Shown in pieces: positions 9,665 to 19,628 of a stretch of 64,000 nucleotides of DNA (position 1 is the first letter of the stretch; each line of letters starts with the position of its first letter). A program made the translations under genes and the position numbers. Source of the DNA: an uncultured Alphaproteobacteria bacterium (GTDB taxonomy: Bacteria; Pseudomonadota; Alphaproteobacteria; HIMB59; GCA-002718135); the NCBI GenBank assembly GCA_902602515.1, contig CACKRG010000002.1:1-64000 (forward strand). Reading direction: 5' to 3'. The notes beneath the pieces are model-generated. The model saw only the letters and a list, made by a program, of their open reading frames with translations. It was not told the DNA's origin and did not search any database.

Positions 9665-11899
9665 TTAATTTACTAATGGTTTTCCGGTTTCAAGTGTATG
9701 TTTTATTCGCTCTTGAGTTTTAGGCATCTGGATAAGTCTCATGAAAGCTTCTAATTCGAGATTATAAAGATCATCTTCACTTAATTCATTATCAATATTT
9801 GTATTTCCACCACTAAGTACAAAAGCAATTTGTTTACCTACCTCTAATCCATGGTCTAGAATTTTATTTTCATTATAAAGTGCTTCAAGCTTTTCGAACA
9901 TTTTATCTCTGACAGCACTACCACCTAAATTGAATTTAGGTTGAGAGGGTTTTTGATATTTGCCCTCAATGCTACTTAATAAGTCAATGGCTGTTCTTAA
10001 CTGTCTGTCTCTATTTATTACTACTTTATCTTTTTCTAGAAAGAATTGATTTGGCAAAGCCTCATTTGGTGAGGTAGCTGTAATTGCATAACCTATAAGA
10101 TCAAAAACCTTCATAGACGCGTATTCAGAATTTTCCTTTCCTTCCGGAGTTTGTAGCCAACGCCACAACATTTCTTTACAACCTCCACCAGCAGGAATAA
10201 GCCCAACTAAAGATTCAACTAGTCCAAGAACAACATTTGTATGAGCAACGTTATAATCACAATGCAATACAACTTCAAAACCACCGCCAATAGCAAGCCC
10301 TGATGGTGCAGCAATAAAAGGCCTATCAGCATATTTTATTGTTTTACAGGTTTGTTGGAAATCAAGTATAAATTTTTCAATTTTAGACCATTCATTATTT
10401 TTAGCAAATTCCATTACATAATTTAAATTTACACCAGCAGAAAATTGCATTGCATCATTAATTACAATTGTGCTTTTATTATTTTGAGCAGCCTGTTTCA
10501 AAGCTAACATAGAGTCAGTATCTAAAGCGTTTGCCTTAGTAGTAAATTCAACAACCTGATATGATGAAGCATTTTTAACATTAGCAGAAGGGTTCTCAAA
10601 AGATTTTTGCAAATTTAACGATCTTAAATTATCAATACTAGAATCTAAATATCCAGGTCTTTTATTAAATTCAAAAATTCCATCTAAATCTTTAAAGAAA
10701 TTAATATCAGTGTTTTGATCAATAAAATTTTTTGTATCAATATTGGAAAGCATTTCAAAAGGACCAACAGTCCAATTAAAGCCTAATCTAAGTGCATCAT
10801 CTATGTCTATATATTTTGAAGATACTTCAGGGATTAGATATGCGGCATACCTAATTACTTTTGTTAGAATTGATTTTGCATATTCACCGTATTTGTCTTT
10901 TCTTTGAATGAGTTTGTTTATGTCAATTTTATCTCCGATACCTAAATTAATTTTCTCACTTGGGTGATACTCGCCAGTTTCTAAATTAATAGCTTCAAGA
11001 ATTTTTTTACCTTCAGATTTATACATTCTATAAAAACCACCCTTACCTTTTCTTCCTGTATACCCAGTTTCAATAAGTTTTGTGACTAATGGAATTTCTT
11101 GTGCAACTTCGTAAAAAGGATCTTCTTTTGGAAGTTCTTTGATAAAACTTTTTAATACATCAGCCATCAAATCAATACCGATTAAATCGTATAGCCCAAA
11201 AATTCCAGTCTTGGGAATACCCATAGGTCTTCCAAATACTGCATCAGCTTCTTCAATTGATATCTTCATTTTAAAAGCTTCAGTCATAGCAACTTGCATT
11301 GCATAAACTCCAATTCTGTTTCCGATAAATCCTGGAGTATCGTTACAAATAATTACACCTTTACCAAGTTTTTCATCACAAAATTGTTTTAATAAATTTA
11401 TTTTTTCTATGTCATTAACTTCTTCAGTTACTATCTCAAGCAATGCCATATAACGAACAGGATTAAAAAAGTGTGTAATACAAAAATTTTTTTTCATTTC
11501 ATTAGACATATTTGCAGATAATATTTTCAGTGGAATTGTAGATGTATTAGATGAAATTATAGAATTGTTCTTTCTTGTAGTCTGAATTTTATCATAAATA
11601 TTATGTTTAATATCTATTCTCTCAACAACAGCCTCCACAACCCAATCAGCTTCCGCAACTTCATTAAAATCGTCTTCAATATTTCCTGTCTTAATTAATT
11701 CTGATTTATTATTTTCTACTAAAAGTGGAGGTCGTGATTTTAGAATTCTTTGTTTAGCATTTTCTGTAATTTGATTTCTATTTCCTTCTTTAGATGGTAA
11801 ATCTAGAAGTGTTACATCTATATCTGCATTTGCAATTTGGGCAGCAATTCCACTTCCCATCGTGCCCGATCCTATAACTACTACTTTTTTAATATCCAT
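9665..11899 (-). CDS. Bifunctional 3-hydroxyacyl-CoA dehydrogenase (N-term) / enoyl-CoA hydratase-like (C-term), FadN-type order
   Basis: N-terminal Rossmann 'VVVIGSGTMGSGIAAQIA', 'HFFNPVRYMALLEIV', 'NDTPGFIGNRIG'; C-terminal crotonase-like 'AAPSGLAIGGGFEVVLHCD...LVGLIPAGGGCKEML'. Confidence 0.9.
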   Translation of the reverse strand: MDIKKVVVIGSGTMGSGIAAQIANADIDVTLLDLPSKEGNRNQITENAKQRILKSRPPLLVENNKSELIKTGNIEDDFNEVAEADWVVEAVVERIDIKHNIYDKIQTTRKNNSIISSNTSTIPLKILSANMSNEMKKNFCITHFFNPVRYMALLEIVTEEVNDIEKINLLKQFCDEKLGKGVIICNDTPGFIGNRIGVYAMQVAMTEAFKMKISIEEADAVFGRPMGIPKTGIFGLYDLIGIDLMADVLKSFIKELPKEDPFYEVAQEIPLVTKLIETGYTGRKGKGGFYRMYKSEGKKILEAINLETGEYHPSEKINLGIGDKIDINKLIQRKDKYGEYAKSILTKVIRYAAYLIPEVSSKYIDIDDALRLGFNWTVGPFEMLSNIDTKNFIDQNTDINFFKDLDGIFEFNKRPGYLDSSIDNLRSLNLQKSFENPSANVKNASSYQVVEFTTKANALDTDSMLALKQAAQNNKSTIVINDAMQFSAGVNLNYVMEFAKNNEWSKIEKFILDFQQTCKTIKYADRPFIAAPSGLAIGGGFEVVLHCDYNVAHTNVVLGLVESLVGLIPAGGGCKEMLWRWLQTPEGKENSEYASMKVFDLIGYAITATSPNEALPNQFFLEKDKVVINRDRQLRTAIDLLSSIEGKYQKPSQPKFNLGGSAVRDKMFEKLEALYNENKILDHGLEVGKQIAFVLSGGNTNIDNELSEDDLYNLELEAFMRLIQMPKTQERIKHTLETGKPLVN

Positions 11900-12003
11900 A
11901 AAAATTCAATAAATCTCAGTTTATATAAGAAAATTTTACTGTGTAAAAATAATTTAAGCATAAGGGTGGAAATTAATATAAATATCTCTTATAGGCGCGC
12001 AAA

Positions 12004-13389
12004 ATGAAAAAAAATCCTTCAAGAAATGTCCATTTTTCAAAAGGACCAAGTGATCTTTTAGATACTATCAATAGCTCTATAGATATTGATCAGCGCTTAT
12101 ATAGAGAAGATATTATGGGTTCCATTGCTCATGCAAAAATGCTTGGTAAGCAAAAAATAATAAATAAAAAAGAACAGACAAAATTGGTTACCGGGCTTAA
12201 AGAAATTCAAAAGGATATAGAAAAGAATAAAGTTGTTTTTTCAAAAAAATTAGAAGATATTCATATGAATATAGAAAGTTTATTGTTTAAGAAGATTGGA
12301 AAAGTGGCAGGAAAACTTCATACTGCAAGGTCTAGAAATGATCAGGTTGTTACAGATTTAAAATTATGGATTAAAAGTGAATCTAAAGTGTTAGATAACG
12401 AATTAAAATTTTTTCAAAAAACACTTTTAAATATTTCTAAAGAAAATGTAGACACAGTAATGCCAGGCTATACTCATTTACAAATTGCCCAGCCAATTAC
12501 CTTAGCGCATCATTTATTAGCTTATGTTGAAATGATAGGCAGGGACAGATCTAGACTTAAAGATTGTTTATATAGATTAGATGAGAACCCATTAGGTTCT
12601 GCGGCATTAGCTGGGACATCATTTCCAATAGATAGAAAATTTACAACTAAGCAATTAGGTTTTAGAGAGCCTACTAAAAATGCAATGGATAGTGTTTCAG
12701 ATAGGGACTTTGTAATTGAATTTATATTCGTTTTATCACTTATTGGTGTACATTTATCAAGAATTGCTGAAGAAATCGTTTTGTGGTCAAGTCAACATTT
12801 TGATTTTATAAAACTGCCAGACGAACTTTCGACAGGAAGCTCAATTATGCCTCAAAAGAAAAATCCTGATGGGGCTGAACTAGTTAGAGGTAAATCAAAT
12901 TTAATAATTAGTAATTTAATGGCAATGCTAAATATTGTTAAAAACTTGCCATTGTCTTACAGTAAAGATTTGCAGGATGATAAAAGTCTAATATTTAATT
13001 CTTACGATAATTTAATACTGTGCTTAAGAGTTATTAATGAAATATTATATAAATCTAATTTTAACAAAACAAAAATGAGAGAATTAGTTGATAAATCTAA
13101 TGCGACTGCAACTGATTTTACAAATTGGCTTGTACAAAGTTTAGGATATTCATTCAGAGATGCTTATAAATTGACAGGTAGAATTGTATTATATTGTTCA
13201 AAAAAGAAAATAAACATCGATTCACTCTCGCTTAAAGAATTGCAAAAATTTGATATAAAAATTACAACATCAGCAAAAAAAGTATTATCATCAGTAAATA
13301 GTGTAAATAGTAAATCAAGTTTTGGGGGTACTTCTCCTAAAAATGCTAAGAAAATTATTCAATTTGCTATAAAAAAATACTTAAAATAA
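12004..13389 (+). CDS. argH: Argininosuccinate lyase
   Basis: 'GSSIMPQKKNPDGAELVRGK' signature; 'LHTARSRNDQV'. Confidence 0.96.
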   Translation: MKKNPSRNVHFSKGPSDLLDTINSSIDIDQRLYREDIMGSIAHAKMLGKQKIINKKEQTKLVTGLKEIQKDIEKNKVVFSKKLEDIHMNIESLLFKKIGKVAGKLHTARSRNDQVVTDLKLWIKSESKVLDNELKFFQKTLLNISKENVDTVMPGYTHLQIAQPITLAHHLLAYVEMIGRDRSRLKDCLYRLDENPLGSAALAGTSFPIDRKFTTKQLGFREPTKNAMDSVSDRDFVIEFIFVLSLIGVHLSRIAEEIVLWSSQHFDFIKLPDELSTGSSIMPQKKNPDGAELVRGKSNLIISNLMAMLNIVKNLPLSYSKDLQDDKSLIFNSYDNLILCLRVINEILYKSNFNKTKMRELVDKSNATATDFTNWLVQSLGYSFRDAYKLTGRIVLYCSKKKINIDSLSLKELQKFDIKITTSAKKVLSSVNSVNSKSSFGGTSPKNAKKIIQFAIKKYLK

Positions 13390-13574
13390 TGAAACATATT
13401 TTTATAATAATAATACTGTTAAGTCTTTATGGGTGTGGAAAAGTAGGTCCTTTAAGTTTACCAGAAAATCAAGTAGATAAATCAGTAATTACATATCCTT
13501 GTGACGAGACTTGTTTAGAAAGATTAGAAGAAGAAAAAAAACGTCAAAAATCAGTAGTAATTGAAAGTCAATAA
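13389..13574 (+). CDS. Small lipoprotein (LptM/YifL-like)
   Basis: Lipobox 'LLSLYGCGKVGPLSLPE'; located directly upstream of lysA, a familiar context. Confidence 0.8.
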   Translation: MKHIFIIIILLSLYGCGKVGPLSLPENQVDKSVITYPCDETCLERLEEEKKRQKSVVIESQ

Positions 13575-14816
13575 ATGCTTAAATTTGTTAAAAACACTCC
13601 TTTTATTGAGGACACGTCTTTGAATGATATTTTAAGAGTCTGTAAAACACCTTTCTATATATATTCTCAAGAAATGATAAATCAAAAAGTAAACTATACA
13701 AAAAAAATATTAGGAAATAATATTTTCTTTTCTGTAAAGTCTAATTCTAATCAAGCTGTATTAAAATTAATGCAAAATTTAGGCTTAGGTGCTGATGTTG
13801 TATCAATAGGTGAACTAAAAAGATCATTAACAGCAGGTTTTGATCCTAATAAAATAATTTTTGAAGGTGTTGGAAAATCAAAAGATGATTTATTGTATGC
13901 TATTCAAAAAAATATTCGTTTGATAAATACTGAGTCCTTAGAAGAAATTAAATTACTAGAAAAATTAGCTAAAGAGAAAAAAAAGAAAATTAATATTGGT
14001 GTTAGATTGAACCCAAATATAGATGGAGATACAATAAATAAAATTTCAACAGGAAAAAAAACTGATAAATTTGGAATAGAAATTAATGATATAAATTATA
14101 TAATTAATCTTATCAAAAATTCACCTAGTTTAAATTTAATTAGTATAAGTTGTCATATTGGAAGTCAAATTAGTAAAATTGATGCTTATAAAAACACCTT
14201 TGCAGAAATGAAAAAAGCTGCAGATAAATTTGTAAATGCTGGTGTAGAAATTAAGCATGTTGATTTAGGTGGAGGATTTCATGTAAAATATAAAGAGGGA
14301 GATCCTAACTTTGAAATTCAGGATGTAAAAAGGGAATTAGATATATGTTTTGGTAAATCAAAATACGATATATCTTTTGAACCTGGTAGATATTTAACAG
14401 CTGAATCAGGTATGCTTATTACTTCTATAATAACAAAAAAACAAAATGGTGGTATAAATTATTTAATTGTTGATGCCGGAATGCATACGTTAATTCGTCC
14501 TGCTATGTATAATGCATACCATGAGATTGAGGCGATAAATAACAAATCTAAAAATAAAATATCATATGCAATTGCTGGACCTATTTGTGAAAGTTCCGAT
14601 GTTTTTCAAAAAGATATAAAGTTATCTGAACAATCAATTGGTGATATACTATTAATTAAAAATGCTGGTGCTTATGGTAAAGTAATGTCTTCAAATTATA
14701 ACACTAGAGAATTACCTGCAGAGATTTTAGTAAATAAAGATGTATTTGCAGTAATTTATTCTCCGCAGAAAATTGAAAAATATATTGATGAAGATATAAC
14801 ACCTAGCTGGTTATAA
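13575..14816 (+). CDS. lysA: Diaminopimelate decarboxylase
   Basis: 'FFSVKSNSNQAVLKL', 'VDLGGGFHVKY', 'FEPGRYLTAESG', 'GPICESSDVF'. Confidence 0.96.
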   Translation: MLKFVKNTPFIEDTSLNDILRVCKTPFYIYSQEMINQKVNYTKKILGNNIFFSVKSNSNQAVLKLMQNLGLGADVVSIGELKRSLTAGFDPNKIIFEGVGKSKDDLLYAIQKNIRLINTESLEEIKLLEKLAKEKKKKINIGVRLNPNIDGDTINKISTGKKTDKFGIEINDINYIINLIKNSPSLNLISISCHIGSQISKIDAYKNTFAEMKKAADKFVNAGVEIKHVDLGGGFHVKYKEGDPNFEIQDVKRELDICFGKSKYDISFEPGRYLTAESGMLITSIITKKQNGGINYLIVDAGMHTLIRPAMYNAYHEIEAINNKSKNKISYAIAGPICESSDVFQKDIKLSEQSIGDILLIKNAGAYGKVMSSNYNTRELPAEILVNKDVFAVIYSPQKIEKYIDEDITPSWL

Positions 14817-15260
14817 TTAGTTTAAAATATCGTGAATAATTTTTGCTAAGTCTGAAATTATTAAGTTAAGATTAAAAAAAAATTCCATAACAAAATACTC
14901 AATTAATACAAAAGTATTATTTCCGTAGGATCTAGAAATCCAAATAAAAGAAAAAAAACAAATTATTAAAAATATTACAATTAGTGAATTTCTAATACTT
15001 GGTTTTTCTTCCTTAACTATTGTACTAGGTAAGTTCTTAATTGCTTGATTTTTTTTCTGATTTTTATTGTTATCATAAATTATTCCACTTTCGTGGTTTT
15101 TCTTATTTGACGAAGGAACTGCGGACAGTCCCTCTTGCTTACTCAGTTCTTGAAACCACTGATGACCACAATTAGCGCATTCAACCATTCGACCGTTAGG
15201 TTTCAAATCTGCAGAATTTATGAGGTATTTAAAATCACAACTTGAGCAAACAATGAACAT
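14817..15260 (-). CDS. MJ0042-type zinc-ribbon domain protein with C-terminal TM
   Basis: 'CSSCDFKYLI...ADLKPNGRMVECANCGHQW' and a hydrophobic segment. Confidence 0.8.
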   Translation of the reverse strand: MFIVCSSCDFKYLINSADLKPNGRMVECANCGHQWFQELSKQEGLSAVPSSNKKNHESGIIYDNNKNQKKNQAIKNLPSTIVKEEKPSIRNSLIVIFLIICFFSFIWISRSYGNNTFVLIEYFVMEFFFNLNLIISDLAKIIHDILN

Positions 15261-15310
15261 AAATTATATATAGATTAGTCAGCCTAGTATATAAAACAAA
15301 ATTATAGAGT

Positions 15311-16018
15311 ATGTTAATTTTAAAAAGTATAATTTTTTATATTTTGTTAACCATTTGGACTGTGTCTATGGGTATAATATGTTTACCCTTTCTTATTTTG
15401 CCAAGAAATTTACTGAAATATCCAATTAAACTCTGGATAAAAATTATTTTTGTTTTTCTTGATATAATTTGTAACATTAAACATAAGATTGATGGTTTAG
15501 AAAATATACCAAATGAAAGTATTTTAGTTGCTTCTAAACACCAATCTGCTTTTGAGACTTTTGCATTGTTTTACTATTTAAACGAATGTTTTTTTGTACA
15601 CAAAAGAGAATTATTCTACATCCCAATTTTTGGACAGTATTTATTTAAAGCTAATATGGTTGCAATAGATAGGGCAGGTGGAACAAAATCTATGCGAAAG
15701 ATGTTACATAAAGTTCAGTCTAGATTATCATCTGGTTCTTCTATTATAATATTTCCAGAAGGTACTAGAAAGCTACCTGGTAGCAAGCCAGATTATAAAA
15801 CTGGATTTATTGGAATTTACCAACATACCAAGAGAAAAATTCTCCCTGTGGCAGTAAACTCAGGTTTATGCTGGCCTAAACGTTCTTGGATTTTAAAAAG
15901 TGGGCTGATCACTATTAAATTTTTACCAGTAATTAATAAAGGTTTAGGTAAAAAGGTTATATTAAACGAAGTTAAAAAAAGAATAGAAACTGCTTCAAAT
16001 TTGTTATTAAATAATTAA
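15311..16018 (+). CDS. plsC: 1-acyl-sn-glycerol-3-phosphate acyltransferase
   Basis: 'ASKHQSAFET' (HX4D/E-like) and 'IIIFPEGTRKLPG' motifs. Confidence 0.9.
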   Translation: MLILKSIIFYILLTIWTVSMGIICLPFLILPRNLLKYPIKLWIKIIFVFLDIICNIKHKIDGLENIPNESILVASKHQSAFETFALFYYLNECFFVHKRELFYIPIFGQYLFKANMVAIDRAGGTKSMRKMLHKVQSRLSSGSSIIIFPEGTRKLPGSKPDYKTGFIGIYQHTKRKILPVAVNSGLCWPKRSWILKSGLITIKFLPVINKGLGKKVILNEVKKRIETASNLLLNN

Positions 16019-16926
16019 TTCTTTTCAGTAGGATCAAAGGTTCCTGCTTGACCAATATCTTCGATAATTTTTCTAATTTCTTTTGATTTATTAAATTTTT
16101 CTTCCAAATATTTTAGATCATTATTCCTTATAGCTTTTTGATAGGTAAGTAAGTCTTCACTGAAACGTCCCAGCATTTCCAAAACAGCTTCTTTATTTTT
16201 TGCATAAACATCTCGCCACATTACTGGATCACTTCCAGCCAACCTTGTAAAATCTCTAAAACCCGCAGCTGAATATTTAATTACTTCATCTTTCATTTGT
16301 GTCTCGAGCTCAGTTGCAGTTCCAACTACAGAGTATGCAATAAGCTGTGGAATATGAGAAGTCATCGCCAATACTCTATCATGACGTTTTGGTTCCATGA
16401 TTTCTATTGTCATTCCAAAAGATTTCCAAATATTTGAAATTGATTTAGTTAAGTTATCATTTGAGTCTATTGGGGTCAAAATACAATATCTATTCTCAAA
16501 TAACTTAGCAAATCCATATTCTGGTCCACTTTTTTCTAATCCAGCAATAGGGTGGGCTGGAACAAATAAAATATTTTTGTTATTAACAGATTGTTTAAAG
16601 TCTTTAATTACACTTAATTTCGTTGAACCAACATCTGTTAAAAACGTTTCTTTAGTAATGTAAGTATTTAACTGATCGAATATATTTTTGTATGAGCTTA
16701 AGGGAGTACAAATAAAAATAATGTCAAATTGATCCTTATATTGATTTAAATCATTTTCTATTTTATCAACAAGATTTAGATTTCTAGAGGTATTTATTAC
16801 TTTATTATCTTTATCAAGAGCAAAAATTTTATTTGATAATTTTTTTTCTTTTAAAATTCTTGCTATTGAAGATCCTATTAATCCCATGCCAATAATTAAT
16901 ACAGACTCATAAGTTATTTTAGACAT
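16015..16926 (-). CDS. tyrA: Prephenate/cyclohexadienyl dehydrogenase
   Basis: 'VLIIGMGLIGSSIARIL', 'VPAHPIAGLEKSGPEYG'; next to hisC-type aminotransferase. Confidence 0.9.
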   Translation of the reverse strand: MSKITYESVLIIGMGLIGSSIARILKEKKLSNKIFALDKDNKVINTSRNLNLVDKIENDLNQYKDQFDIIFICTPLSSYKNIFDQLNTYITKETFLTDVGSTKLSVIKDFKQSVNNKNILFVPAHPIAGLEKSGPEYGFAKLFENRYCILTPIDSNDNLTKSISNIWKSFGMTIEIMEPKRHDRVLAMTSHIPQLIAYSVVGTATELETQMKDEVIKYSAAGFRDFTRLAGSDPVMWRDVYAKNKEAVLEMLGRFSEDLLTYQKAIRNNDLKYLEEKFNKSKEIRKIIEDIGQAGTFDPTEKN

Positions 16927-18271
16927 ATAATTTCTTTAAGCTTTCAACTGTTATTTTCATTTCTTCTTTAGTGCCAATACTAATTCTAAGAAAATTTGGA
17001 AGATTATAACTATTTAATTGTCTTATAATTATTCCATCATTCATTAAATGATTACTAATTTTTTCAGCCTCATCCAATGAAGTTTCAATTAAGGTAAAAT
17101 TTCCCTCAGTTTGTCTTGTTTTAATATTTAAGAGTTTAAGCTCGTTTTCAAACCAACTTTTTATTTCATTATTTAATTTAACTGAATTTATAATATGCTC
17201 TTTATCCTCTAGAGCTTTAATAGCCAAAGATTGAGAAATAGTTGTTGTATTAAAAGGTGGTTTAATTTTATTAATTATATCTGCTATTTTTTGACTAGTA
17301 TAGCACCAGCCAACTCTTAAAGCTGCAAGACCATATGTTTTTGAAAATGTTCTTGTTAAAATAATATTTTCATACTGATCAGTTAAACTAAATCCTTTGT
17401 CATAATCATCTTTTTGTACATACTCGACATATGCACCATCTACGACAACTATAATATTTTTAGAAATACTATTCATTAGTTTTACAAGTTGATCTCTAGA
17501 TAAATAAGTTCCAGTGGGATTATTTGGTGATGCAATATAAATTACTTTGGTGGCTTCATTTATTTGTTCAATGAGATGCTTAATATTTATATTAAAATTC
17601 TCATCTTCCTTAATTTTTTTTGGAACTGCACCTACTACTTTACTTACAATTGAATACATCTCAAAACCATGTTTAGCATGTAATATTTCATCACCATCTT
17701 GACAAAATGCCAAAGCAGCAAACAATAAAACTTCGTCTGAACCAGAACCTAAAATAATTCTATTACTTTTGATTGAAAAATTTTTAGCTATTACTTTTCG
17801 TAGTGATGATCCATCAATTTCTGGATATCTGTGTAAATCATGATTAATATTTTTCATATCTAAGAATTTAACCACCTTTGGGGAAGGTCCATAGGGATTC
17901 TCATTAGAAGAAAGTTTTATAACTCTTTTATTGTTATTATTTAATTTTGCCTTACCGCCTTTATATGCATTAATATTTTCTATAGATCTTTTTGATTGAA
18001 TATTTTCCTGAGTTAATTTTTGAAGTTTTTCAGAGGATTGAAAAATTTCTCTCCAAAGTCTAACTATAGTATCCTTTGGATAAGAGCCTTTGAATTTATC
18101 ACATAACCTGTCTAGAATTTTTTGTTCTCTGGCTAAATCAATAACTGAATTATCTTTTTTTTGTTTTCCAATTTCTAGGACTATTTTTGAACGATCAGAT
18201 AGTAAAGATAATATATCATCATCAATTTTATTAATTTTATGTCTTAAATTCTCTAATTCATCATTTTTCAT
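16919..18271 (-). CDS. hisC: Fusion: AroQ-type chorismate mutase (N-term ~90 aa) + HisC-like histidinol-phosphate/aromatic aminotransferase
   Basis: N-term 'LENLRHKINKIDDDILSLLSDRSKIVLEIGKQK...IVRLWREIF' (AroQ fold); from ~residue 115 'IKLSSNENPYGPSPKV', 'YIASPNNPTGTYLS', 'TRTFSKTYGLAALRVGW' (PLP aminotransferase). Confidence 0.88.
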   Translation of the reverse strand: MKNDELENLRHKINKIDDDILSLLSDRSKIVLEIGKQKKDNSVIDLAREQKILDRLCDKFKGSYPKDTIVRLWREIFQSSEKLQKLTQENIQSKRSIENINAYKGGKAKLNNNNKRVIKLSSNENPYGPSPKVVKFLDMKNINHDLHRYPEIDGSSLRKVIAKNFSIKSNRIILGSGSDEVLLFAALAFCQDGDEILHAKHGFEMYSIVSKVVGAVPKKIKEDENFNINIKHLIEQINEATKVIYIASPNNPTGTYLSRDQLVKLMNSISKNIIVVVDGAYVEYVQKDDYDKGFSLTDQYENIILTRTFSKTYGLAALRVGWCYTSQKIADIINKIKPPFNTTTISQSLAIKALEDKEHIINSVKLNNEIKSWFENELKLLNIKTRQTEGNFTLIETSLDEAEKISNHLMNDGIIIRQLNSYNLPNFLRISIGTKEEMKITVESLKKLYV

Positions 18272-18384
18272 AATTTTGAAAGTTTCTTACAAATTATCTT
18301 ACAATAAATCAAAATAAAGTAGTATTTAATTTAAAAAATGACGATTTATTGACTTAAAGCAATATATAAATATAAGGCAAATTA

Positions 18385-18432
18385 TCACCGATTTGAAACA
18401 GCTTGCGGGTGGAGCAATAATCAGCTAAAGCG
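18385..18432 (+). promoter_or_regulatory. SAM-II-class riboswitch candidate upstream of metX
   Basis: Conserved blocks GATTTG (18390-18395), CTTGC (18402-18406), AGCTAAA (18423-18429); P1-like helix TCACC (18385-18389)/GGTGG (18408-18412); 48 nt before the metX ATG. Confidence 0.75.
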
Positions 18433-18479
18433 TTCACACTCCTCCTTCATTCTTTCAAATAGTGTTAGACTAAAAAGAT

Positions 18480-19628
18480 ATGAAAACAAAATTTACTACC
18501 GATACAAAACTTGAAAGTGAAATAGCATATTTCGAAAATATTGATTTAAAACTTGAATCTGGAGATATCCTTAGTGGTTTTAAACTAGCATTCAAAACAT
18601 ATGGCAAATTAAATACTGATAAAACTAATGCTATTCTTGTTTGCCATGCTTTAACTGGAGATCAATATGTTGCGGGGAATAATCCCATTACTGGGAGAGA
18701 AGGTTGGTGGTCTAGAATGGTTGGGCCTAATAAACCAATTGATACAAACAAATTTTTTGTAATTTGCTCAAATGTACTTGGCGGTTGTGCTGGCTCAACT
18801 GGTCCTAAAGAGTTACAAAATGGAAGTGATGTTGCATATGGTGGTAATTTTCCTTCCGTAACAATAAAAGATATGGTGAAGGCTCAATCTTTATTGATTG
18901 AAAGTTTAAATATAGAGAAGTTATTTTCTGTCATTGGTGGTTCGATGGGAGCAATGCAAGCACTTCAATGGGCAATCGATTTTCCAGATAAAATTTTAAA
19001 TATAATTCATATTGCGGGTGCTTTAAAACATTCGGCTCAAAATATTGCATTTCATGAAGTTGGGCGACAGGCAATAATGAGTGATCCTATTTGGAAAAAT
19101 GGAAAGTATTTTGAAAATAATGAAGTGCCAGAAAGAGGTCTGTCAGTAGCAAGAATGATTGCACATATCACATATTTATCTGAAAATGCGATGCATAGAA
19201 AATTTGGAAGAAAACTTCAATCAAGAGATATTATTTCTTTTGGATTTGATGCTGATTTTCAAGTTGAGAGTTATCTGAGATATCAAGGTAAATCATTTGT
19301 TGAAAGATTTGATGCAAATTCATATCTTTATTTAACAAGGGCTATGGATTATTTTGATCATGATGAAACATTTAGAAAAAATATTGAGTTTAGTCATAAT
19401 CCAAATAACCATTTAAAATATTTAATTATCTCATTTACCTCGGATTGGTTATTCCCTACAATAGAAAGTAAAATGATTGTAAATCAATTAAATTCTCTAT
19501 CAAGAGAAGTAAGCTTTCTAGAAATTGATACTGATAAAGGACATGATAGTTTTTTATTAGAGGAACCACAGTTAGATGATGTAATAAAAGGTTTCCTAAC
19601 AAACAACTTTGCGAAGATAGATGAATAA
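18480..19628 (+). CDS. metX: Homoserine O-acetyltransferase
   Basis: 'CHALTGDQYVAG', 'GGSMGAMQALQWAIDFP', 'DKGHDSFLLE'. Confidence 0.95.
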   Translation: MKTKFTTDTKLESEIAYFENIDLKLESGDILSGFKLAFKTYGKLNTDKTNAILVCHALTGDQYVAGNNPITGREGWWSRMVGPNKPIDTNKFFVICSNVLGGCAGSTGPKELQNGSDVAYGGNFPSVTIKDMVKAQSLLIESLNIEKLFSVIGGSMGAMQALQWAIDFPDKILNIIHIAGALKHSAQNIAFHEVGRQAIMSDPIWKNGKYFENNEVPERGLSVARMIAHITYLSENAMHRKFGRKLQSRDIISFGFDADFQVESYLRYQGKSFVERFDANSYLYLTRAMDYFDHDETFRKNIEFSHNPNNHLKYLIISFTSDWLFPTIESKMIVNQLNSLSREVSFLEIDTDKGHDSFLLEEPQLDDVIKGFLTNNFAKIDE

